From contig CAMFLH010000022.1 of the NCBI GenBank assembly GCA_945957295.1, positions 1 to 32,398 of the forward strand: a DNA stretch of 32,398 nt. The letters run 5' to 3'. Source of the stretch: an uncultured Uliginosibacterium sp. Lineage in GTDB: Bacteria > Pseudomonadota > Gammaproteobacteria > Burkholderiales > Rhodocyclaceae. Numbering within the stretch: position 1 is the stretch's first letter; every line of letters starts with the position of its first letter. Made by a program: the position numbers and the translations under genes. Under the pieces are notes generated by a model. That model had not been told where the DNA came from. It searched no databases and saw only the letters and a list, made by a program, of their open reading frames with translations. This document shows positions 20,640 to 30,277 of the stretch, piece by piece.

Positions 20640-20735
20640 GATCGCAGATGAAGCGTGCACAATCCTCGCCGCACGCAGCCGACTCGGCACCTAGACCGAA
20701 ACGGGCGCGCCAAGCTATCAAGGAGAAGAAAAGCA

Positions 20736-21725
20736 ATGTTCAAAACCTCTGCCGCCCGCCTGGCCCCCGCCATGCTGGTCGTTTCAATGCTGGCCGGTTG
20801 TGCCGCCGGCGGTCTCACTATCCCGATCAAGGACCCGGTACCGTCAGAACACAAGTTCAGCGGCGAAGTTCGCAGCAAACAGAACCAATTGAACTTTGTC
20901 GATAACCGGCCTGCAAGCGACAAGGCCAGCTTCTCGACCTGGATCGTGCCGATGAACTTCGTTGCGAAGGGCAAACCGCTCGACCCAGTCGCCTTCGTCG
21001 CAGAGCACACGACGAAGGAACTCGCGGCGCGTGGCATCCCGGCAACTCAAGGCGCTGGCGACCAGGCAATGGAAATCAGCATCTCGAAGGTCGGGATCGA
21101 CAACCATCGCGCGAGCGGATTCTCGCCCATGGTGACGCTGACCTTCTTGGTGGCTGACGTCGCGACCCCTGCCGGGAAGAAGCGAATGACGGCCTATGTA
21201 AAGCGCGCCAAGGTACCGGTTTGGGCCTTCGATGAGCTCAACGACCCGTGCTATAGCGAGCCCCTGAGCCTGATCACCAAGGAACTCGCAGCCAAAATCA
21301 ACCGCGAGGTATATGGTCTCAAGTCCGACGACGTCGAAATCGACCGCTTGGTGGCAAAGATCAACGCTGAAGCTGCGACCAACCCGCTGAGCTACTTCGA
21401 CGTCTATCAACTGGGATTCAGCAACAATTCGCGCGCAGTCGAGCCACTTGTAAAGCTGACTGCACACAGCCAGGAATACGTACGCCTTGCTGCAATTTCG
21501 TCGCTCGGCATCCTGAAGGCGACCAGCCAGCAAAAGTTGCTTGAGAACCTTTACAACGGCATCGGCGCAGACATCTGGCAGGACCGTGCCATTGCCCTTA
21601 AAGCGATTGGCGATCTCGACACGCCTGAGTCAAAAGCTTTCCTGCAAACGGAATTCGATCGACTCAAGGACAAGAACGATCGCGGCGCGGTGTGGACCAA
21701 GAAACTTATCGCGCTGTACCTCTGA
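20736..21725 (+). CDS. Lipoprotein with unidentified N-terminal domain and C-terminal HEAT-like repeats
   Basis: Lipobox SMLAGC; C-terminal SRAVEPLVKLTAHSQEYVRLAAISSLGILKATSQQKLLENLYNG..IWQDRAIALKAIGDLDTPESKAFL is HEAT-like; RBS aaggagaag upstream. Confidence 0.8.
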   Translation: MFKTSAARLAPAMLVVSMLAGCAAGGLTIPIKDPVPSEHKFSGEVRSKQNQLNFVDNRPASDKASFSTWIVPMNFVAKGKPLDPVAFVAEHTTKELAARGIPATQGAGDQAMEISISKVGIDNHRASGFSPMVTLTFLVADVATPAGKKRMTAYVKRAKVPVWAFDELNDPCYSEPLSLITKELAAKINREVYGLKSDDVEIDRLVAKINAEAATNPLSYFDVYQLGFSNNSRAVEPLVKLTAHSQEYVRLAAISSLGILKATSQQKLLENLYNGIGADIWQDRAIALKAIGDLDTPESKAFLQTEFDRLKDKNDRGAVWTKKLIALYL

Positions 21726-21741
21726 ACATCACAGAAAAACG

Positions 21742-21767
21742 AGAAAGGGGCGCAACGCCCCTTTCTT
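21742..21767. terminator. Bidirectional-looking terminator between convergent genes
   Basis: gaaaggggcg-caa-cgcccctttc stem with T-rich flank, between HEAT lipoprotein (+) and ubiD (-). Confidence 0.75.
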
Positions 21768-21801
21768 CTAACGCCAACGCCGATCCGAAAAAAAAGCAGC
21801 G

Positions 21802-23283
21802 CTATAGTCCGAGCTGCGACCACATCGCATCCACGCGCAGCCTCACAGCGTCGTCCATCACGATCGGCGTACCCCATTCACGCAACGTCTCGCCCGGCCA
21901 CTTGTTGGTCGCATCCAGCCCCATCTTGCTGCCGAGCCCCGCCACCGGCGACGCAAAGTCGAGGTAGTCGATCGGTGTGTTATCGACCAGTGTAGTATCG
22001 CGCGTCGCGTCGACACGGGTTGTCATGGCCCAGATAACCTCCTTCCAGTCCCGCACATCGACATCGTCATCCACGACGATGATGAACTTGGTGTACATGA
22101 ACTGGCGCAGGAAGCTCCAGATGCCGAACATCACGCGCTTCGTGTGGCCCGGATAGGCCTTCTTGATACTCACCACCGCAAGGCGGTACGAACAACCTTC
22201 CGGCGGCAGGTAGAAGTCGACAATCTCAGGAAACTGCTTCTGCAATAGCGGCACGAACACTTCGTTCAGCGCGAGCCCGAGCATGGCTGGCTCATCCGGC
22301 GGCTTGCCGGTGTAGGTGCTGTGGTAGATCGGATCGCGCCGCATCGTGATGCGCTCGACCGTGAACACCGGGAAGTCCGACACCTCGTTGTAGTAGCCGG
22401 TGTGGTCACCGTAAGGGCCTTCGGGCGCGACGTCGTCAGGGTGGATCACGCCTTCGAGCACGATCTCGGCCGATGCGGGCACCTGCAGGTCGGAACCGAG
22501 ACACTTCACCAGTTCGGTCCTGGCGCCGCGCAAGAGTCCCGCGAACTGATATTCGGACAGCGAGTCAGGCACCGGCGTGACCGCGCCGAGAATCGTCGCC
22601 GGATCGCAACCAAGCACCACCGCAACCGGGAAGGGTTTGCCCGGATTGGCCTGCTGAAACTCGCGAAAGTCCAGCGCGCCACCACGATGCGCCAGCCAGC
22701 GCATGATTACGCGGTTCGGCCCCAACACCTGCTGGCGGTAGATGCCCAGGTTCTGGCGGTTCTTGTACGGGCCTCGGGTAACGACCAGCCCCCATGTAAT
22801 CAGCGGCGCGGCGTCACCCGGCCAGCAGTGCTGGATCGGCAGGCGCGCCAGATCGACATCCCCGCCCTCCCACACCACCTCCTGGCACGGTGCGGAGCCG
22901 ACCACCTTCGGCGACATGTTCATCACCTGCTTGAAGATCGGCAGCTTCTCCCAGGCATCCTTCAAACCCTTAGGGGGCTCCGGCTCCTTCAGGAAGGCAA
23001 GCAGCTTACCCACTTCGCGCAAGGTGGTTTTCCAGTCACCGTCCTCGCCCATACCGTACGCAACACGCTGCGGCGAGCCAAACAGATTGGCCAATACCGG
23101 CATCGCGCATGCACGCCCCTGGGTATGCGGCTTTTCGAACAACAACGCCGGCCCGCCCGCACGAAGCACTCGGTCGGCGATCTCCGTCATTTCGAGGTGG
23201 GTGTCCACCGGGTGGGCGATACGCTTGAGCTCGCCGCGGGTTTCGAGTTGCGCGATGAAATCGCGCAGATCCTTGTAACGCAT
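21802..23283 (-). CDS. ubiD: UbiD-family decarboxylase (4-hydroxy-3-polyprenylbenzoate decarboxylase)
   Basis: 493 aa; [91 protein letters not shown]. Confidence 0.96.
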   Translation of the reverse strand: MRYKDLRDFIAQLETRGELKRIAHPVDTHLEMTEIADRVLRAGGPALLFEKPHTQGRACAMPVLANLFGSPQRVAYGMGEDGDWKTTLREVGKLLAFLKEPEPPKGLKDAWEKLPIFKQVMNMSPKVVGSAPCQEVVWEGGDVDLARLPIQHCWPGDAAPLITWGLVVTRGPYKNRQNLGIYRQQVLGPNRVIMRWLAHRGGALDFREFQQANPGKPFPVAVVLGCDPATILGAVTPVPDSLSEYQFAGLLRGARTELVKCLGSDLQVPASAEIVLEGVIHPDDVAPEGPYGDHTGYYNEVSDFPVFTVERITMRRDPIYHSTYTGKPPDEPAMLGLALNEVFVPLLQKQFPEIVDFYLPPEGCSYRLAVVSIKKAYPGHTKRVMFGIWSFLRQFMYTKFIIVVDDDVDVRDWKEVIWAMTTRVDATRDTTLVDNTPIDYLDFASPVAGLGSKMGLDATNKWPGETLREWGTPIVMDDAVRLRVDAMWSQLGL

Positions 23284-23450
23284 TGCAGTCAGCGTCTTTC
23301 GACCAAAGTTCTGATATCGCGCCGATGATACCGCTGAGGCTCGGACGGCTAGCCAAACGGTAGACGGAATTTCTTACACCCTAATCGCCACAATCGACAG
23401 CTCGAACAAAAACATCAATTAATTCAACACGATAGACCATCGAATTTACA

Positions 23451-23467
23451 TGGCACACAATCTGCTT
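23451..23467 (+). promoter_or_regulatory. Candidate sigma-54 (RpoN) -24/-12 promoter
   Basis: TGGCAC-ACAAT-CTGCTT: matches TGGCAC-N5-TTGC(A/T) except one base, with correct 12-bp GG-to-GC spacing; 57 bp before the PEP-CTERM gene start. Confidence 0.7.
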
Positions 23468-23523
23468 ACAAAAGTCGCGAATCAGGACATCGTCCTGTCA
23501 CCCAACGACAACGAGGCTAAATC

Positions 23524-24552
23524 GTGAAAATGAAATCACTCGCTGCCGCCATCCTGCTGATCGGCGGTGCTGCAATCTCCACGGCCGCAAGCGCCGGCGC
23601 AGTCATCACCAACGGGACCGTCAGCCTTGGCGTTAACGACCTGGGCGCGCTGAACTACGGCGGCGTCGGACTGAAGTACAACGTTACCGGCGGCGACAGC
23701 ACGGTGTACGGTTGCACCTGCGAAGGCTGGGGTGCCGCGATTGCTTCGACCGGCGTTGCGGGCTACCAGAACACCTCCGTCGGCACCGGTGGACTGAGCT
23801 TGGTGTCCTTCACCTCCACCGCGTCGACCGCCATTTCGGTTTCCCGCGTACTGAACGCCTCGGGCGCCGCCATTCTGGAAGTGACCCACAACTACCACCC
23901 GCTCTCCACCACGTCAGCGCTCTATGCTGACGACGTGTCGATCAAGAACCTGCAGACGTTTGCGATCGCATCTGGCGACCTGCGCTATCGCCGCGTGATG
24001 GACTGGGACATTTACCCGACAGCTTTCAACGAGTTCGTAACGATTCAAGGTGTGCCGGGCGCACTGGGCATTGCCAACGGCAGCAACCTGCTGCACACGA
24101 CGCGTGACGGCTTCTCCTCCTCAAACCCGCTGGCCTCCAGCCACCGTCTGCTCGGCGCGACGGCCTGCGCCCAGGACGACGCCAACTTCACCGATTGCGG
24201 CCCGGATGACCACGGCGCGCTGTTCGATTTCAACTTTGCGGCGGTTGGTGCAGGTGAAACCATCAAGTTCACCACTTACTACGGTGCAGCAGGCACTGAG
24301 GCTGATGCCGATCTCGCCCGTCGCATGGTCGATGGCGATGCTTCCGACGTAGAAATCGGCATTTACTCTTACGGTCAAGCCAACGTTGCTGGTGGCCCGA
24401 CGACCGGCGTGCCGAATACCTTCATCTTCGGTTTCGGCGCCTCGGGTGGCGTTTTCATCCCGCCGAGCGATGTTCCGGAACCGGGCAGCCTCGCGCTTGC
24501 AGGCCTCGGCCTCGCAGGTCTGGCCGCTGCACGCCGTCGCCGCGCGAAGTAA
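23524..24552 (+). CDS. PEP-CTERM sorting-domain exported protein
   Basis: Signal peptide MKMKSLAAAILLIGGAAISTAASA; C-terminus VPEPGSLALAGLGLAGLAAARRRRAK is a canonical PEP-CTERM tripartite signal. GTG 23524 or ATG 23530 start. Confidence 0.93.
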   Translation: MKMKSLAAAILLIGGAAISTAASAGAVITNGTVSLGVNDLGALNYGGVGLKYNVTGGDSTVYGCTCEGWGAAIASTGVAGYQNTSVGTGGLSLVSFTSTASTAISVSRVLNASGAAILEVTHNYHPLSTTSALYADDVSIKNLQTFAIASGDLRYRRVMDWDIYPTAFNEFVTIQGVPGALGIANGSNLLHTTRDGFSSSNPLASSHRLLGATACAQDDANFTDCGPDDHGALFDFNFAAVGAGETIKFTTYYGAAGTEADADLARRMVDGDASDVEIGIYSYGQANVAGGPTTGVPNTFIFGFGASGGVFIPPSDVPEPGSLALAGLGLAGLAAARRRRAK

Positions 24553-24575
24553 GTTTTCGCAGCAGTAAGCACAAG

Positions 24576-24614
24576 TACCCCTTTCCGGTTTCCGGAAAGG
24601 GGTATTCTTTTTTT
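24576..24614 (+). terminator. Strong Rho-independent terminator
   Basis: TACCCCTTTCCGG-TTT-CCGGAAAGGGGTA perfect 13-bp stem followed by TTCTTTTTTT. Confidence 0.93.
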
Positions 24615-24636
24615 GGTGTCCAGACTCCCGCCAAAC

Positions 24637-25926
24637 ATGAAACTCCGCCACCTCGCTGTCCTGCTTGCCTGCCTCACGCCCCTCGTGTCGATTGCAACAC
24701 CGCTCCACAACTTCCTGGACATCCAGCCGCGTGCGACGGCCAAGGCGACGACGCCACTCGACAAAGCGTATGACGCCCTCAACGACGGCAAATACGACCA
24801 AGCCAGGCAACTCTTCAGCGAGGCGGCAAAAGCCGAGCCGGCCAATCCGCTGCCGCTGCTTGGGCTTGCTGATATCGCGCGACTGCAGCACAAGGACGTC
24901 GAAGCCACGGACTGGGTCAAGAAGGCCTACAAGGTGGCGCCGCAGTCGGTCGATACGCTGGTCGCGATGGCACGCCTGAACATGGCAACAAAGCAGTGGA
25001 AGGAGGCCGAACGCTTTGCTTTGGAAGCCGCGAAAGCCGATCCGAAGGCTGTCGCGCCGCAACTTGATCTCGGCGAGCTGTACCTGAACGTGCTGCACAA
25101 GCCGGATCTCGCGGCCGAGGCGTTCAAGAAAGCGTCTGAACTGAAGCCGGATCACGCTGGCGCGCGGTTCGGCCTGGGCATGGCTCTGCTGGCAAAACAG
25201 AATCCAGCCGATGCGGCGCGCGCAATGAACGAGGCCGTTCGGCTCGCACCCGAGAATCCACTCTCGCACTACGGCCTTGGGCAGGCTGAAGCGGCTCGCG
25301 GCGACTACCGCACGGCAGTCCGCGCCTACGACCGCGCAATTGCGCTCGACCCGAAATTCAGCACGGCGATGGTCGCTGGCGCGGAAGCACGACAAGCCGC
25401 CGGCGATCTCAGGACCGCGGTCGAGCTCGTCGACAAAGCCGCGGCGGTAGACCCGAATTCCGCGCAAGTTCGCTTCAAACAGGGCATGCTGCATCATGCG
25501 GCCGGCGACGCGGGCGGCGCCTACGCGGGCTATCTCGCCGCAATCAAAGCCGAACCGAAATTCGCGCTCGCCTACAACAACGCTGCGGCACTTGCGGCGT
25601 CACGCAAAGAACGCCTTGACGACGCGCTGGCCTGGGCTCAGAAAGCGGTCGCGCTGTCGCCGAACGAGAACACCTATCTCGACACACTTGCTGGCGTTCA
25701 CATCGCACGAGGCGACCGAGCGGAAGCAACCAAGTTACTGGAAAAAATCGCGGCGACGGAACATCCGCAGGCCGACTCGCTGTATCAGCTGGGCCTCCTG
25801 CGCCAGGCTGCCGGCCAGAACAAGGAAGCGGTGCAGGCTTACCGGCGCGCGCTGCAGATCGACCCGGCCTTCGCTGGTGCGCGCGATGCGAACAATCGCA
25901 TCGCGCAGCTCGACACGAAACGCTGA
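24637..25926 (+). CDS. Exported TPR-repeat protein
   Basis: Signal-like MKLRHLAVLLACLTPLVSIA; many TPR units, e.g. LSHYGLGQAEAARGDYRTAVRAYDRAIALDPKF and DSLYQLGLLRQAAGQNKEAVQAYRRALQIDPAF. Confidence 0.9.
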   Translation: MKLRHLAVLLACLTPLVSIATPLHNFLDIQPRATAKATTPLDKAYDALNDGKYDQARQLFSEAAKAEPANPLPLLGLADIARLQHKDVEATDWVKKAYKVAPQSVDTLVAMARLNMATKQWKEAERFALEAAKADPKAVAPQLDLGELYLNVLHKPDLAAEAFKKASELKPDHAGARFGLGMALLAKQNPADAARAMNEAVRLAPENPLSHYGLGQAEAARGDYRTAVRAYDRAIALDPKFSTAMVAGAEARQAAGDLRTAVELVDKAAAVDPNSAQVRFKQGMLHHAAGDAGGAYAGYLAAIKAEPKFALAYNNAAALAASRKERLDDALAWAQKAVALSPNENTYLDTLAGVHIARGDRAEATKLLEKIAATEHPQADSLYQLGLLRQAAGQNKEAVQAYRRALQIDPAFAGARDANNRIAQLDTKR

Positions 25927-25929
25927 ACC

Positions 25930-26802
25930 TCAGCGCACGCCGCGCAGGGCGTAGTCCAGCGCCAGCCCGGCAAATACTGCAGCACCGAACCAAGTGTTGT
26001 GCAGGAAGGCCTTGAAACACAGGGCGCGGTCACGCGCCCTGATCAATGTGTAGTGATAGACGGCGATACCGGCTGCGAGCGCGAGTCCGAGATTGAAGTA
26101 GAGACCACGCTGGAATAGCCAGCCAACCCATGCAAGCAAGCCGATCGTCGCCGCATAGCACAGCATCACCGCCGCCACATCAAAGCGGCCGAAGGTGATG
26201 GCGGATGTCTTGATGCCGATCTTCAGGTCATCAGGTCGATCAACCATCGCATACTCGGTGTCGTAGGCGACCGACCAGAAGACGTTGGCCAACAAAAGCC
26301 ACCAGGCAACTGCGGGCACCTCGTTCCACAGAGCAGCAAATGCCATCGGAATTCCGAAGCCAAAAGCCACACCGAGGTAAGCCTGCGGGATTGCGAAGAA
26401 GCGCTTCGTGAACGGATAACTGGCCGCAAGAAAAACCGCCGGCACGGACATGTACCAGACCAGCCGCTCCAAGGGCAGGATCAGACAGAACGACAACACC
26501 GCCAGCACGGCCGCCAGCAGCAGCGCCTCAGCCGTACCGATGGCGCCAGTCGCGAGAGGGCGCTGCGCAGTGCGCTCGACATGCCCGTCGAAGTCGCGAT
26601 CGGCGTAGTCATTGATGACACAACCTGCCGAGCGCATCAGCACGGTACCAAGCACGAAGATCCATACAACCCAAAGACTCGGCTTGCCCGCGCCAGCGAA
26701 CCACAAGCCCCACAGGGTAGGCCACAGCAGCAGCAGAATCCCTATCGGCTTGTCGAGCCGCATCAGGCGTTCATACGTCCGCAGGCGTTCGTAAATCGTC
26801 AT
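25930..26802 (-). CDS. ubiA: 4-hydroxybenzoate polyprenyltransferase
   Basis: [74 protein letters not shown]. Confidence 0.96.
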   Translation of the reverse strand: MTIYERLRTYERLMRLDKPIGILLLLWPTLWGLWFAGAGKPSLWVVWIFVLGTVLMRSAGCVINDYADRDFDGHVERTAQRPLATGAIGTAEALLLAAVLAVLSFCLILPLERLVWYMSVPAVFLAASYPFTKRFFAIPQAYLGVAFGFGIPMAFAALWNEVPAVAWWLLLANVFWSVAYDTEYAMVDRPDDLKIGIKTSAITFGRFDVAAVMLCYAATIGLLAWVGWLFQRGLYFNLGLALAAGIAVYHYTLIRARDRALCFKAFLHNTWFGAAVFAGLALDYALRGVR

Positions 26803-27362
26803 TTGAATAGCCTCGCCAAGGTCGGCAAGAAGACCTCGGTCACCAGAATCGGGCGACCGGCACGCTTGAACACACTGCGCCGAGCCCAAAGCGCCCCGCT
26901 CGGCACGATACCGCTCGCCGCCACGGCGCGCTGCCAACGCCGGTCCCGAGGATCAAGCAATTTGACGCGTAGCGGGCCGCGGCGAACTGACTGGTCAGCA
27001 AACAGCACCGCCCCGAGGGGCCGTGTTCCAAGACCGGCAACCAAATGCCAGGCACCGCGCAGATGTTGTGGCAGTACGACCGAGTGTGCGAACACGACGG
27101 GCACGCCGTCGGCACACAGCAGCACTTCGCGCACGAGCGCCGATGCATGCCAGCGCACACCGATCAGTCGGCGCTCGTCGGGCAGCGGCAAACCGAGCCG
27201 CTGCTGCAGCACGCGGACCTCAAAGTCTTTGCAGCGAGCGCGGATACGCGCGGTCAGCGATCCCCTGCCAGTAAGCCAGGCTCGCATCTCGGTACGTGGG
27301 ACACAGGGGGTGTTCGCCATCCAGCGCTCGTGACGCGGGTGACGCAAGGTTCTTGGCATCAT
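26799..27362 (-). CDS. ubiC: Chorismate lyase (chorismate--pyruvate lyase)
   Basis: [79 protein letters not shown]; 4-bp ATGA overlap with ubiA; start approximate. Confidence 0.9.
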   Translation of the reverse strand: MMPRTLRHPRHERWMANTPCVPRTEMRAWLTGRGSLTARIRARCKDFEVRVLQQRLGLPLPDERRLIGVRWHASALVREVLLCADGVPVVFAHSVVLPQHLRGAWHLVAGLGTRPLGAVLFADQSVRRGPLRVKLLDPRDRRWQRAVAASGIVPSGALWARRSVFKRAGRPILVTEVFLPTLARLFK

Positions 27363-27443
27363 GCTGGGCGCGGATGATACCCGGATGAGCGCGGTTTCAT
27401 CCTGTTTCAGATCCGCGAAGGGGGGCTTGGGGGTGCATGCTAA

Positions 27444-28735
<1,292 letters not shown>

Positions 28736-28775
28736 CCGTATCGCGACTCGCGGCCGTTTATTGGTCGCTCCCATC

Positions 28776-28800
28776 ACGGGCCGCTTCTGCGGCCCGTTTT
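28776..28800 (+). terminator. Rho-independent terminator
   Basis: acgggccgc-ttct-gcggcccgt-ttt stem-loop after the BON lipoprotein. Confidence 0.85.
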
Positions 28801-28858
28801 CATTGGTACCGCCGCAAGTCGAACGCAGCCATTTGACCTTCACTGCCACACAACCTAG

Positions 28859-28880
28859 AATGCGAACCATTCCTATTCAT
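28859..28880 (-). promoter_or_regulatory. Possible Fur box upstream of bfd
   Basis: Reverse strand ATGAATAGGAATGGTTCGCATT resembles AT-rich Fur-type sites, by eye only. Confidence 0.3.
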
Positions 28881-28939
28881 GTTGCCACATCCAATCTGTG
28901 AAGACGGGCTTGTGGCAATGCTCTCCACGGGACTAGGCT

Positions 28940-29191
28940 ATGTACGTGTGTGTCTGCAATGCCGTCACCGAGCGGCAAGTCCAGCAAGCAGCCGGCAACG
29001 GTGCGCGTCGACTGCGCGACTTGAGCGCGACGCTGGGCGTGGCCACACAATGCGGCCGTTGCGCGCAGCATGCTTTGGCGTGCCTGCGCGATTGCCATGC
29101 CTGCCCCAACGCGCAAGCCCCTGCGCACGAACGGAGAACCCCACATGAAAGGCGACAAGAAGGTCATCCAGCTGCTCAACAAGCAGCTTAA
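28940..29191 (+). CDS. bfd: Bacterioferritin-associated ferredoxin
   Basis: [45 protein letters not shown]: CxC...CxxC [2Fe-2S] Bfd signature; immediately upstream of bfr. Confidence 0.92.
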   Translation: MYVCVCNAVTERQVQQAAGNGARRLRDLSATLGVATQCGRCAQHALACLRDCHACPNAQAPAHERRTPHERRQEGHPAAQQAA

Positions 29192-29624
29192 GCACGAACT
29201 CACCGCCATCAACCAGTACTTCCTGCACGCCCGGATCTACAAGAACTGGGGCTTCGAGCGGCTCGGCTCGCACGAGTATCACGAGTCGATCGAGGAGATG
29301 AAGCACGCCGACAAGCTGATCGAGCGCATCCTGATGATCGAGGGCCTGCCCAACCTGCAGGACCTCGGCAAGCTGATGATCGGCGAGAACGTCGTCGAAT
29401 GCATGCAGGGCGATCTGAAGCTGGAGCAAACCGCGCACGGCGACCTGAAGGACGCGATCGCCCACTGCGAATCGGTGCGCGACTACGTGTCGCGCGACAT
29501 TCTGCAGGAGATTCTCGACGACACAGAGGAGCACATCGACTACCTCGAAACGCAGCTTGAGCTGGTCGAGAAGGTCGGTCTGCAGAACTACCTGCAGTCG
29601 CAGATGAAGGCGGCGGATTCCTGA
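29145..29624 (+). CDS. bfr: Bacterioferritin
   Basis: [40 protein letters not shown]...; Glu18, Glu51, Met52 (haem ligand) and His54 in expected positions. Confidence 0.97.
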   Translation: MKGDKKVIQLLNKQLKHELTAINQYFLHARIYKNWGFERLGSHEYHESIEEMKHADKLIERILMIEGLPNLQDLGKLMIGENVVECMQGDLKLEQTAHGDLKDAIAHCESVRDYVSRDILQEILDDTEEHIDYLETQLELVEKVGLQNYLQSQMKAADS

Positions 29625-29644
29625 TTCGCCTCGCGGCTCAGGCA

Positions 29645-29674
29645 AGCGCCCCGCCCTGTGCGGGGCGTTTTCGT
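29645..29674 (+). terminator. Rho-independent terminator after bfr
   Basis: cgccccgc-cctgt-gcggggcg followed by ttttcgttt. Confidence 0.88.
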
Positions 29675-29779
29675 TTCGACGCGCGCCCGGTTAAGCCGCG
29701 CTTAATGCAGCGCCTCCAGCATCGCTTGCGTCCCGGCGTCAGACTGGGCAAAAGACACCCGAAACCTGGAGGAAGCGCA

Positions 29780-30271
29780 ATGCCAACACCCTGCAAGTTC
29801 CGTCGCACCCTGTTCGCCGCAGCGATGGCGCTACCACTCGCGCTGAGCAGCCTGCCAGCCTTCGCGTCGGAACACGACGAGCACGAGGAACACGGTGCCG
29901 CTGTATCGCTGCGCGCACCCGATGGCAGCAAGTGGCCGACCGACGCAACGCTGCGCCAAGGCATGAGTACGATCGCGGGCACGCTGCAGCCGCACTGGCA
30001 GGCAATCCAGACTCACGCGCTGCCACACGAAACCTATCTGACGATCGCCGGCCGCATCGAGGGTGAAATCGCGAACACCGTGAGCCGTTGCCAGTTGCCC
30101 AAGGATGCTGACCACGCCTTTCACCAGATCCTCGGCGACATGAATTACGCCCTTGGCCTGATGCGCGGCGCAAAGCCTGATCTGCAACGCGCCGGCGCGC
30201 TCGCCTTGGCGCAGGCACTGCGCAACTACGGCGACAACTTCGAGCACCCGGGCTGGCGTGCGCCGCGCTGA
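29780..30271 (+). CDS. Exported protein with His/Glu/Asp-rich N-terminus
   Basis: Signal peptide then ASEHDEHEEHGAAVSLRAPDGSKWPTDATLRQGMSTI...; RBS ggagga upstream of ATG 29780. Confidence 0.8.
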   Translation: MPTPCKFRRTLFAAAMALPLALSSLPAFASEHDEHEEHGAAVSLRAPDGSKWPTDATLRQGMSTIAGTLQPHWQAIQTHALPHETYLTIAGRIEGEIANTVSRCQLPKDADHAFHQILGDMNYALGLMRGAKPDLQRAGALALAQALRNYGDNFEHPGWRAPR

Positions 30272-30277
30272 GCCGGA

